Source of the DNA: an uncultured Robinsoniella sp.
GTDB lineage: Bacteria; Bacillota; Clostridia; Lachnospirales; Lachnospiraceae
Length of the DNA stretch: 64,000 nt
NCBI GenBank assembly: GCA_900539655.1
Contig: UQCR01000017.1
Location: 1 to 64,000, forward strand
Reading direction: 5' to 3'
Shown: piece by piece, positions 34,524-44,600 of the stretch
Numbering within the stretch: the first letter of the stretch is position 1
Layout: each line of letters begins with the position of its first letter
Notes under the pieces: model-generated
What the model was told of the DNA's origin: nothing
Database searches by the model: none
The model's input: only the letters and a program-made list of their open reading frames with translations
Made by a program: the position numbers and the translations under genes

Positions 34524-35386
34524 TCTTTATCGTCACCTACTTTCATCTGAATAATGGATAAGATTACAATTAATAACACGATTACATAGGATACCGCCGC
34601 TGCATAGCCAAAATTCGGCTGGTATTTAAATAAGAGATTATAAATATACTGGGAGATGGTAATGGTGGCATTTGCCGGACCGCCATTTGTGATATTTACC
34701 GTCTCATCAAAGAGCTGCAGTGTACCTATTGTAGAGTTAATAGTTGTGAACAATATAATTGGTTTTAACAGCGGTAAGGTAATGGATTTAAATTTCTGAA
34801 ATCCTCCTGCGCCGTCAATTGCCGCCGCTTCATAAATAGAATCATCAATTCCCTGAAGTCCCGACAGATAGAATACCATATTATATCCGGTCCACCTCCA
34901 GGTGATGGCAATAATAATCAGGACTTTTGCAAATACCGGATGTGTTACCCAGGATATGGGTTCTGATATAAAATGCAGGTTCATCAGCATGATATTCACA
35001 AATCCGTCCGTTGCAAACAAACTTTTAAATATAATGGAATATGCTACCAGGGAAGTAACACAGGGAAGGAATATTGCAGTTCTGAAAAAACCTCTTCCTT
35101 TTAGTTTTTTGTCGTTGAGCATTGACGAAATCACCAGAGCCAGAATAATCATAACCGGCACCTGGATGACCAGATACATCACTGTATTGCACAGTGCTTT
35201 TACAAATGTGGAATCTGTCAGCAGGCGCTTGTAATTCGCCGCACCTGCAAATCTTAAGTTATTTCCCATTCCGGTCTGCAGAGAAGTAACAAATGCCTGC
35301 ACCATCGGATAGAAAACAAATGCCGCTATTAGAATTACACTGGGAATAATAAACGCCCAGGATCTTCTGTCAATTTTTTTCTTCAT
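34520..35386 (-). CDS. Carbohydrate ABC transporter permease, MalF/LacF type
   Basis: 288 residues with six membrane helices. The EAA loop is EAAAIDGAGGFQKFKSITLPLLKP, and the N-terminus RRSWAFIIPSVILIAAFVFYPM is typical of sugar permeases. It forms the heterodimeric channel with the MalG-type subunit. It follows the binding-protein gene after 62 nt containing a stem-loop. Confidence 0.92.
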   Translation of the reverse strand: MKKKIDRRSWAFIIPSVILIAAFVFYPMVQAFVTSLQTGMGNNLRFAGAANYKRLLTDSTFVKALCNTVMYLVIQVPVMIILALVISSMLNDKKLKGRGFFRTAIFLPCVTSLVAYSIIFKSLFATDGFVNIMLMNLHFISEPISWVTHPVFAKVLIIIAITWRWTGYNMVFYLSGLQGIDDSIYEAAAIDGAGGFQKFKSITLPLLKPIILFTTINSTIGTLQLFDETVNITNGGPANATITISQYIYNLLFKYQPNFGYAAAVSYVIVLLIVILSIIQMKVGDDKE

Positions 35387-35405
35387 GACCTTCTACCTTC
35401 CTGAA

Positions 35406-35436
35406 AATGGGGCGCTGAACAATGCAGCACCCCATT
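35406..35436 (-). promoter_or_regulatory. Intercistronic stem-loop between binding-protein and permease genes
   Basis: 12-nt arms with one mismatch (35406-35417 with 35425-35436) and a 7-nt loop, followed on the minus strand by TTTTC. Such hairpins commonly let the binding protein be made in excess, by partial termination or 3'-end protection. Confidence 0.65.
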
Positions 35437-35448
35437 CTACCTTCTTTA

Positions 35449-36858
35449 TTATTGTGCTACTGCTGCTTCTGCCTGAGCCTGATAATCAGACAATGTAGAA
35501 TCTATATCTGCTCCTGATACAATAGCCTGAAGCGCTTCTGTCATAATGTCCTCCAGTGCATATGTATGCAATCCGTAGTTAACAGATGGTACTTCCTGTG
35601 TCCATTTGGAGAAATCTTTGAAAATTTCCTGTCCGCCGAAGAAATCACTTCCCTTGGAGTAATTCTCTGCTGACTCTGCTGCATTTAAAGTACTAACAAG
35701 GGTAATGTCTGTTGCCAGCTGGTTCATCAAATCAACATTAGATGCAAATGTTTCTTTCAGGAAATCTTTTGCAGCCTGTTCGTTTCCTACATTTTTCAGA
35801 ACATACCAGCCTGCTCCGCCGATAGAGGAAGCATTTACAGATTCTGCATTTGCATCCATCTTCGGGAATGGTGCCACTGCCCATTTACCGCTCTGGTCTT
35901 CTGCCTTCTGAATGGAAGGAGCAATCCAGCAACCCGTTACAACGGAAGCAACTTCGCCGTTATTGAAAGATCCTACAAACTGATCCCAGTCTGCTGTCTG
36001 TTTTGTAATGCCTGCTTCAACCAGCTTCTTGTATACTTCAATTGCATCTTTTAATCCTTTGTTATCCTTAAAATCAACTTTGCCTTCTGCATCTGTATAC
36101 CAGGTACCTGCACTCTGCATCATCATACGGATCTGTCCAATATCACTTGGATCGATGGTACACATGTCCACTCCGCATTTTTCTTTAACTGCTTTACCGA
36201 TTTCAATGTATTTATCCCAGGTAAGGTTCTGCATGTCTTCCTTTGTATAACCAGCCTGCTCAATCAGGTCTGTACGGTAGAAGGTAGCAGCAACACCGGA
36301 ATCAAATGGTATGCCAAGCATTTTACCATCCATCTGGTTTACGCCTGTTTTATAAGCGGCAAAGGCCTCTGGACTTGCCACATCTGTCAGGTCTGCAAAT
36401 TCATCGGGATAGGATGTCAGATAACCCTGAATCTTATAATCCTCAATCAATACAATATCAGGAAGTCCATCGTATGTTCCGGCGGAAAGACTGGTATTAA
36501 GCTGTGCTACAATGTCATCCTGTGCCATGGTTACAACTTCTACTTCTGCTTCCGGATGGCTCTTCTGATAGATTTCTTTTGCCTGGTTAGCAGCTACAAT
36601 ATTAAATGACTCATCCCATGCCCAAATCGTAATTTTACTTTCTTCTCCTGATGCCGCCTGGGTATCCCCTGCTGTCTCACCTGCAGTCTCCGTATCATTT
36701 GCTGCTTCTGTAGTAGCGGCTGTTGTCTGTGCTGTTGTTTCCTCTGCTGCTGAAGTTCCTGCGTCCGTACTCTTTGTTTCCGTTCCGCTTCCTGAACATC
36801 CAGCCAGGCTGATTACCATAGCTCCTGCTAATAATGCTGCTAAGACTTTCTTCTTCAT
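35449..36858 (-). CDS. Extracellular sugar-binding lipoprotein (ABC transporter)
   Basis: 469 residues. The lipoprotein signal peptide ends in LAGC (Cys ~21). A Thr/Ala/Glu-rich linker runs to ~75. The family 1 solute-binding fold follows, with ITIWAWDESFNIVAANQAKEIYQKSHP, GLPDIVLIEDYK, and FNNGEVASVVTGCWIAPSI lining the cleft. It is anchored outside the membrane and delivers sugar to the MalF/MalG-type permeases. As the first gene of the operon with lacZ at the end, a beta-galactoside or galacto-oligosaccharide is the expected ligand (inference). Confidence 0.92.
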   Translation of the reverse strand: MKKKVLAALLAGAMVISLAGCSGSGTETKSTDAGTSAAEETTAQTTAATTEAANDTETAGETAGDTQAASGEESKITIWAWDESFNIVAANQAKEIYQKSHPEAEVEVVTMAQDDIVAQLNTSLSAGTYDGLPDIVLIEDYKIQGYLTSYPDEFADLTDVASPEAFAAYKTGVNQMDGKMLGIPFDSGVAATFYRTDLIEQAGYTKEDMQNLTWDKYIEIGKAVKEKCGVDMCTIDPSDIGQIRMMMQSAGTWYTDAEGKVDFKDNKGLKDAIEVYKKLVEAGITKQTADWDQFVGSFNNGEVASVVTGCWIAPSIQKAEDQSGKWAVAPFPKMDANAESVNASSIGGAGWYVLKNVGNEQAAKDFLKETFASNVDLMNQLATDITLVSTLNAAESAENYSKGSDFFGGQEIFKDFSKWTQEVPSVNYGLHTYALEDIMTEALQAIVSGADIDSTLSDYQAQAEAAVAQ

Positions 36859-37043
36859 TTCATATCCTCCTGATTTAATTTGGTTTGTTTGTCTTTGTTT
36901 ATGTTAGTATTTTAGCATAGGAAATTTGTGAACCCATAGTATTAACTTTATATATATTTTCAAAATTTTAAGTTACTTTCACAATTTCTTGTACTTTTTT
37001 GTGATATCTGGATTATTTTGGACTGGAATAGCTATTAGTCATA
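36859..37043 (-). promoter_or_regulatory. Promoter region of the galactoside uptake operon
   Basis: AT-rich leader. Two similar words (AAATTGTGAAA and AAATTTTGAAA on the minus strand, 19 bp apart, about 36961-36991) lie upstream of a weak promoter TTCACA-N17-TACTAA. They could be binding sites for the AraC-type regulator. AGGAGG lies before the binding-protein ATG. Confidence 0.35.
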
Positions 37044-40000
37044 TCACTCTCCTCTTATAGAATTTATTTTCTCTACTGCATACTGAAGTATAATTGCACC
37101 ATCGCTGCTATCACATATGTTGTCCCCATTTACGTTTCCTGCCTCTATTTGTTCCTGTGTGAGTATTTTGGCTTCAGCAGTGTATTTTAGCAGTTCTGCA
37201 ACATCTCGGGTATCAACGGTACCATTTAAATCTATATCTCCCAGAAGACGTGCTTTTAAAATTTCTGCTATCAGCTTCTTTAATACTTCTCCTGTAATAT
37301 CAGATCCTGCCTCAGAATCGTCGTATACCTCTCTTGCTTTCAAAGTAACGGCTTCTAGTCCCGTGATAGTACTTTCTACATAGTTACCGGCACTTGCCAA
37401 AATCTCATCCGATTTATCAATGGCATTTTTAAGCTCTTCCTTATTTGCTCTTCGAATCATACTGGACATTGCATTTGCCAGATTATTATATGCTTTATTG
37501 ATTTCTTCTTCTGAATTTATATTTTGATCCATCTCTTTTGCGTCTTCCAAAGCAATTTTCAGGTTTTCTATGCATGATAATGTATACAGTTCTGATTTCT
37601 CCATAATCTGTTCAGCAATCTGAATGAGAATGTCAAGTCTTGTATCTGACTTTATTACCAATAGATTGGTAACCGCTGTCATTAATTCTGTTGACGCCTG
37701 ATTAACAGCTCCCTGGTCAGCTCCAGTATTGTTCAGAACCGACTGAGCTTTTGATAAACTAATCCTAACATTACTTACACTTTCTGGTGTATATTCTGAC
37801 AATCCATCTTCATCTGCAAGAATTGCTTCTACTCCCCTAACTGTAGCTTTTAAACCAACTTTATGAGTTGAGCTTTCCAATAAATTGCAGGCTGTTATTA
37901 AATCAATAAATGCACTATCTGCCTGTTCCTGTTCTGCTTCTGTGTTGTCCACTAAATCTCTGGCTGAGTTTAACGCCGACTGAACGATATTCCAGCTTTC
38001 CTCTGTATAATACTTATTTTCTTCGTACTCCTGCTCTAGTTTTTCAGCCATTGTAATTGCCAGCTTTAAGCTGGTCATATCCGTTTTTTCGCCAGGCTCC
38101 GGTGCTTCATCTGTTACAGTAACCTGACACGTGGCAGAAAACCCCCCATCCTTTCGGGTAACCGTAATAATCGCCTGACCTGCAGATAAAGCCTTTGCCA
38201 GACCGCTTTTGTCAACGGATACAACTTCATTGTCGCTGCTTGACCATGTCAGTCCTGGAATTGCCGGATTTACTTCTTTAATTGTTACATTTAGTGCCAG
38301 CGTTTCATCAACATCAAGCTCTGCTTCTGCGGTATTTAGTTCAACTCCCCGTTCCGGAACGACATGTTCTCCATCCTGAACCCAGAATTCAATGGAATAA
38401 GGTGGAAGCGTAGGACTGATAGTTTCCCCGCTTAAGGTACCTAATGTAATTTCATTTTCACTTTGCGGCGTATATCGATAACCTCTCCATGTGTCATCCA
38501 GACCAGTGCTGATATTGAAAGTAAATAAATCAGTTTTTGACCTGTTTGTAAGAACAATTATCTGCTTACCTTCCTGAGTCTGATAAGACATGATACGATT
38601 GTCCTCCCGTACTCTATCTTCCGAAACTTCGTAACGTATCGAATTCCACGGCATATATTTTAAAAATCCACGTATTGCGTTCCAGTTTTGATAATTATAT
38701 TCCCAATGTCCCGCTTCAACTCCTTCAAAACCTTCCGGAACACTTTCTTTACTCTCGTCAAAATCCAATGGACGGAACGAACCAAGTGAAAATCCGCTTG
38801 CCTCACTATTACCAAATGGCTTTAAAACATGAAGCCAATGCCATGTAGGTGAATTTTCGAAAGTCATCCAGTTCATAATAGACTGTGCTGTATTAATACA
38901 CTTCCAATCACTTGTTGCGGAGAAATATTCAAATTCATTATTATATACAGGAATGTCATCTCTTACTTTTCCACTGTTATAATAATCTGCATTGTTAATT
39001 TGATCATTGGAATCATAGCCAATACGATGGAACGTCCACCCATCAATTTCATTAACCAGTTCCGGATCCTTCTTAAGTTCCTGTACCGTTGAGCTATATT
39101 GGCCATTCCAACTGTCAGCATGAATATGGATATCCGGAAAAGCCGCCCTGATCTTTGGAACGACTGCTTTCATCGTCTGATAATATTCTTCATTTGTATA
39201 TTTACAGTGAGAATAATCACGTACCCAATGATCAGCTTCATTTTGTAAACCCCATTGGACTACAGGAATTCCATTGGCTTCCAGCATTTTTAAATCCTCT
39301 ACTATGGTATCTGCAAAATCATTTAAAAATCTCTGTTTATCTCCTTTATAAACCGGATCATTTGCAAAGTTACGTGAAAAACATCTTAAGCCGTCCGTGT
39401 CATCTGTATTTCCGTGTATGTAAGAACCGCTTGCCTTAAAATAAGGTGTAGGTGACCAGAATTCAAAATCAATTCCCTCTACTCCTGACATCTCGATCAT
39501 TTCTGCCAGTTCTTCATTCTGCGTATCCCAGCGTTCCTGCAAATGCTTTCCTTCTTCATCAACCCCTCTGTAATAAAGCCCTCCTGGAAATCTGACATAT
39601 CGAAATCCCGACATCATATCCTTATACAGCCTTTCCCTTTCAGACTGAATCAATCCATAAGGTACAGACCTTAACTGACTTTCCGGTAACCCATTATTTC
39701 CTGACCCAATGGAATCACTCTGCACTTCAATGCCCAGTCCCCAGATTGTCTGCTTTGGATTATCTAGTTGTATAGCATACTCACCTGAACCGCCTTTAAC
39801 TTCCTGAGATGTAATTGCTCCTACAAAATCTACGTCAAGACTTGAATTATCAGCAAAAAAACCAACACTTCCGCTTCTGGAGTATTCCGTTTTTAGATAT
39901 TCTTCTCCCGATATAAAAACTGATAATTCAGGATATTCAAACACTGTCTGAATCTGTATTTCTTTATTTTCCTCATAAGGAAGAGTTTTATCACTTTCCT

Positions 40001-41615
40001 TTAATAATTTGTCTGACTGCTCATCATATAGAACAAGCTTATTTGTATTAGTATCCAAATATAATTTTAGATATGTATTGTTAGACCCACTTAAAATCAA
40101 TCCAAATTTTGCACCGCTCTTTATTTCATATGGTTTTATTACCGTATGTATAATTACATTAAGACAACCTTCAGGTTCTAGCTGTGCTTCTCCGTCAGTA
40201 ATTTTCAAATATCCATCTTCAACACTACAGTTTCCTTTTGTTCCCCATGTGTTTAAACTGTCTGACATATCAAAGTCCTCGTATACAGCATTATATCCTG
40301 TATACTCCAATAATAATGCATCAAAAACCAACAGACCAGACTGTGCGTTATTTTTCAGGCTTACATCAATCAATCCATTTTTACTGATATAAACCTTACC
40401 TATCAAATTATATCCTGCGTTCATTTCGGAACTGTTAATCTTGAATTCTTTTCCACTGACTGAAAGTACTGCATCATCACTCCTGCTGATTCCTTTTTCC
40501 GGCATGTGATATCTAATATTATAATATCCTTCCCTCTTCACCTGAACAATGTCCATTAGCATGTCAGTAGATTCTGTAAGTATATAGTCACTTCCAATTG
40601 CCGTATCCAGACTTTGTGTCTCCCATTTCGCTGTTGCAATTACAGATTTGCTATCAACTTCTGTGTCTAATAATTCAAACAGCACTGCATCTGCTATTGT
40701 ATATCCAGAAACTGCACCTTTTATGGTGACAGAGGATGTCATTCCTGCTTCAAAATTATACATACCAACCAATTGCCATGTCCCGTTTTTTCCCTGCTGG
40801 TTAACATATTCTGAAGTTTCACCATTTTTATGTTTAATTAAGTAAGGAACTTCCGATGCCAAGTCTCCATTTCCTTCAGGCATTTGAGTATATACTGCAT
40901 ATTTTCCGGACTTGGTAAGTTTAGGTGTAAAGGTTACAGATGCCTGGGTATTACCCGGACCAATGGTAAGATAGTTCTCGCCAAAGTATCCTGGTCTGTA
41001 TTTTGATACAGTCCATTCGCCTTTAGCTGCTGCCTGGGTGTTATCTACTGTTATCTTTTGAACCTGGTCATCAGGTACTTCATATTGAAACCTGACTGCA
41101 TCTGCAAGTGTATTTACATTTTCACCTGCGCCATCTGCACACACACGCACTGAATATATCTGACCTTTTTCAAACGTATAAGAACCAATTGTATTCCAAT
41201 GGCCCCCTATTCCTCTTTGGTCTGTTGTCTTTGTATCTAAGACTTCATTATCATGCCTAACTGTGTATACTGCCTTAGAATTAATGTCGTGTACTCCCGA
41301 CTCGCTGTTTGGAATCCAGAAAGAAACGCTGTACTCTCCTGCTGCCGGTGCTTTCATATTCCACTGGAACCAAGTACTTTCGCCGCTTCCCAAAGAGCCC
41401 ACAGAGTAGTTACTCCTATATTTCCCTTCACGACCGGCACTCAATTTCCAAGCCCCTGATTTTTGAATAAACTCCGTATCGGAATTATCAATAATAATTT
41501 CTTCCTTTTCTGCTGCTAATGCAGTAAATCCTGTAAAATACGGTAAAACTACCGTCAGTAATAACATCATACTAAACAAAAATATTATTTTCATATTTGC
41601 TGCTTTCTTTTTCAT
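37044..41615 (-). CDS. Secreted multidomain glycoside hydrolase (clan GH-A, GH30-like) with FIVAR repeats and dockerin
   Basis: 1523 residues. Signal peptide ends near residue 35. Three golvesin/Xly-type beta modules follow (~38-180, ~187-316, ~325-440); the first two share the pattern W...LG/VG-x-Y-x-F...G...ADAV. A concanavalin-like module spans ~443-605. The TIM-barrel hydrolase (~612-1090) has probable acid/base E793 in WGLQNEADHW and probable nucleophile E894 (or E896) in VYNNEFEYF. A Big_2 Ig-like domain spans ~1100-1190 and FIVAR-type three-helix repeats ~1200-1440. The dockerin (~1455-1523) has two EF-like loops, DIDLNGTVDTRD and NVNGDNICDSSD. The substrate is not certain; a galactan or galactose-rich host glycan fits the adjacent lacZ operon. 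The dockerin should bind a cohesin. Confidence 0.8.
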   Translation of the reverse strand: MKKKAANMKIIFLFSMMLLLTVVLPYFTGFTALAAEKEEIIIDNSDTEFIQKSGAWKLSAGREGKYRSNYSVGSLGSGESTWFQWNMKAPAAGEYSVSFWIPNSESGVHDINSKAVYTVRHDNEVLDTKTTDQRGIGGHWNTIGSYTFEKGQIYSVRVCADGAGENVNTLADAVRFQYEVPDDQVQKITVDNTQAAAKGEWTVSKYRPGYFGENYLTIGPGNTQASVTFTPKLTKSGKYAVYTQMPEGNGDLASEVPYLIKHKNGETSEYVNQQGKNGTWQLVGMYNFEAGMTSSVTIKGAVSGYTIADAVLFELLDTEVDSKSVIATAKWETQSLDTAIGSDYILTESTDMLMDIVQVKREGYYNIRYHMPEKGISRSDDAVLSVSGKEFKINSSEMNAGYNLIGKVYISKNGLIDVSLKNNAQSGLLVFDALLLEYTGYNAVYEDFDMSDSLNTWGTKGNCSVEDGYLKITDGEAQLEPEGCLNVIIHTVIKPYEIKSGAKFGLILSGSNNTYLKLYLDTNTNKLVLYDEQSDKLLKESDKTLPYEENKEIQIQTVFEYPELSVFISGEEYLKTEYSRSGSVGFFADNSSLDVDFVGAITSQEVKGGSGEYAIQLDNPKQTIWGLGIEVQSDSIGSGNNGLPESQLRSVPYGLIQSERERLYKDMMSGFRYVRFPGGLYYRGVDEEGKHLQERWDTQNEELAEMIEMSGVEGIDFEFWSPTPYFKASGSYIHGNTDDTDGLRCFSRNFANDPVYKGDKQRFLNDFADTIVEDLKMLEANGIPVVQWGLQNEADHWVRDYSHCKYTNEEYYQTMKAVVPKIRAAFPDIHIHADSWNGQYSSTVQELKKDPELVNEIDGWTFHRIGYDSNDQINNADYYNSGKVRDDIPVYNNEFEYFSATSDWKCINTAQSIMNWMTFENSPTWHWLHVLKPFGNSEASGFSLGSFRPLDFDESKESVPEGFEGVEAGHWEYNYQNWNAIRGFLKYMPWNSIRYEVSEDRVREDNRIMSYQTQEGKQIIVLTNRSKTDLFTFNISTGLDDTWRGYRYTPQSENEITLGTLSGETISPTLPPYSIEFWVQDGEHVVPERGVELNTAEAELDVDETLALNVTIKEVNPAIPGLTWSSSDNEVVSVDKSGLAKALSAGQAIITVTRKDGGFSATCQVTVTDEAPEPGEKTDMTSLKLAITMAEKLEQEYEENKYYTEESWNIVQSALNSARDLVDNTEAEQEQADSAFIDLITACNLLESSTHKVGLKATVRGVEAILADEDGLSEYTPESVSNVRISLSKAQSVLNNTGADQGAVNQASTELMTAVTNLLVIKSDTRLDILIQIAEQIMEKSELYTLSCIENLKIALEDAKEMDQNINSEEEINKAYNNLANAMSSMIRRANKEELKNAIDKSDEILASAGNYVESTITGLEAVTLKAREVYDDSEAGSDITGEVLKKLIAEILKARLLGDIDLNGTVDTRDVAELLKYTAEAKILTQEQIEAGNVNGDNICDSSDGAIILQYAVEKINSIRGE

Positions 41616-41639
41616 ATGTATCCTCTCTCTTCCTTTAAT

Positions 41640-44600
41640 TTATTTCTTAAACTCGGATATTTTTTCTGCAGTTAATTTTAAAATTAAACCCGCATCACAG
41701 CTATCCGATCTGCCGTCAAAGTTTATATCCGATAATGTTTTTTGTTCTTCCGTAAAATCTATTTTCTCTGCATTATAACTTAGTAATATTGCCGCATCCT
41801 TAGTATTCACTACACTATTCCAGTCTATATCGCCCATAAGACGAGCTTTAAGAATTTCCTGTATCAGAATTTTAAGCACCTCACCTGTCATACTTGTATC
41901 AGTATCTGGATTATCATATATCTCCTGAGCTTCCTTAGTTACGGGTTCAAGCTGAGCGATACTATTTTCCAAATATTTCGATGCATACTTTAAAATTTCT
42001 TTTGCCTTATTTAAAGCATTGCTTAATTCATCTTTATTGGCCTTTCTAACCAGTGATGTTAAAGCTTCAGCAAGCTTCTCATAAGCAACAGTCATCTCTG
42101 CCTCCACATGCTGATTATTAGCATTTTTTGCCTTCTCTAATGCAGTTTTTAGCTTATTTATACTGGATGGTGTATACCTCTCTGCTTTCTCTAATATCTG
42201 TTCTGCTTTCTGAATAAGAATACTTAGCCTTGTGTTTTCTTTTATTACCAGCATGCTGGTAACTGCTGTGAGCAAATCTGTTGTTGCCTGATTAATGATT
42301 CCCTGATCCACCGCAGAGTTTTCAGATACATTCTTTACCTTCTCAACAGCATTTCTCACTGCATCTATACATTCTGGCGCATATTGCTTCAACTTTTCAA
42401 CATCTGCAAGAATTGCCTCAGCACCACTTAAAGCTGCTCTTAGCCCTACTTTTTGAGGTTTATATTCCAGTAAATTGCAGGCTGTTATCAGCTTCACTAA
42501 TGATTCATCTGCCTCTTCCTGTGTTAGATCCACTTTTTTTGCCAGCTCTTTGGCCTCAATAAGTGCTTCTTCCGCTTTTCCCCAACTTTCTTCTGTATAA
42601 AATTGATTTTTTTCATGTTCTTCTTTCTGTTTTTCTGTCATTGTAATTGCAAGATTTAAACTTGAAATGTCTGGTTTTTCTACCGGTTCACCTTTTTCAT
42701 TTTTAATATCAGGATATATTTCTTTACCTGTCTCTGTACCTAACATAAGCTCCTTTAAAACCGGCTGCTCATTTCCTTGTGATAAAAAACGGATTGTTGC
42801 AATTTTTACAGGCTGATTGTTGTATGAAATTGTTAGATTTAACATACCGTTTACGACTTCCTGCCTGACAATCGTCCCCTCCGTTTCTACTGTTTCTACT
42901 TCAGCTCCTTTTAAATCAATTACTGCATCCACTGCCCTCGTCTCTGACCGGGGATTTTTAAGGGACAACTCGCCTGCATTTTCCCCGCATTTAAAGATAA
43001 TGTTTTCTATGTCTCTATTTTTTTTGTACAATTCCTCCTGTCTAAGGAACATATTATTATCAAATACTTGTCCTGTCATAGAATTAGGTATATCTACACG
43101 CAATGCAGACAAAACAATAGGGGAAATATCTCCATTTGATCCATTATTAAGCCTTGTACCTGAATTAACGGTCTGTCCTCCTACACCTATAAATACATCC
43201 ATATTCGAAGGATCTGTGGAACCATGGTTGTATCCACTTCCACCATGATCTGCATTAGTGACGATCAGAGTGTCTTCATACCTTTCTGTTTCCTTTAATG
43301 CTTTAATTACAGCTTTGTAATAATTATCATAATGCTGTAACTCATTGTAGTAGTTCTCATTGAAGTATCCACTGCTATGACCAACATGATCCATCCAGTC
43401 ACTTTGCATATATACAACTGCAGTATTTTTATATGCCTCGCTTCTAATAAATTCTGCCACATCATAAAAACTCTGTTTTTCTGCAGAAGTTCTCCCCGTC
43501 ACTTGCGCATCTGGTTCAATAATACCATTTATTATGTTTGACCACTCTGCAAAAGCTACATTTTGTCGTTCCGGAAAAGCATCTGATACTGCTTTAAAAA
43601 TAGATGGATACAACGGTGGTGTTCTATTAAAATCTGTAAAATACTCAACTCCTGTACTATCATTATCAATCTGATAATCACCAGGTGCCTCCATCCACGA
43701 AATACCATGAAGGATAGAAAAATAATTTTGTGCGGACATAGATGGCTGAACAGCTTGTGCAGTATAACTTGTAGCAAATTCATGATTCATAAGATCCACT
43801 ACATAATCATTTTTTCGCTTTGACATGGTTTCTTCATCACTATAAATAACCGGTGTAGTCCAATTATTAGGCGCATAGTAGATTCCATCAGGATTCCACA
43901 CCGTACCGGCCCCGTCAACTGTTAAAATTACTGCATGTTTATAAGGAAATATAGATGATTCCGCGGCCACAGACTTTTTAAATTCTCCGTCAGCCATTAC
44001 AACATCCCCCACCCCAATCACACCATCTCTGTTCAAATCCAATTCCTTTTTAGAAAAAATCTGTAATTCCTTATTAATGTCAGGTGAAATTTCCTGATCA
44101 ATTTGACCGTCGTTGAAGTATGCTGAATAATTACCAGTACTTATAGATGTTGTCACTGATTCATCCAACACCTTAGTTCTAAACTGCAGTCTTCCAATCC
44201 TTGTGTCTGCATAGTTTTTAAAGCTTGATGTGGATAACCATCTATTTAAAACCACGTGAAGCTTACCAGGCTCTGTCTCTGTAACAAAGGCATCTTCTGT
44301 TAAGTACTGCGTGCCAGAATATTCCAGACAAGAAACGTCATACATAATATCATATTCTATTTTGTTGACATCGTAATTACTGTTTTTGTTTGCATGGATA
44401 TCTAAGTCCCAGACACTCCCCTCAGAAGTCGTATCAGAACCAACCATTCCCAAATTAACAAGTCCCCGTTCTTCTATATCTACGTCATAAAAAGCACTAT
44501 TACTCATCTGCAAAACTTCTTCATCCGTTACAGCCCTGCTATATATCTTAGCAAATCCCATATCTACATCCGAAAAAAACTGAACACTGTGATCGTCATC

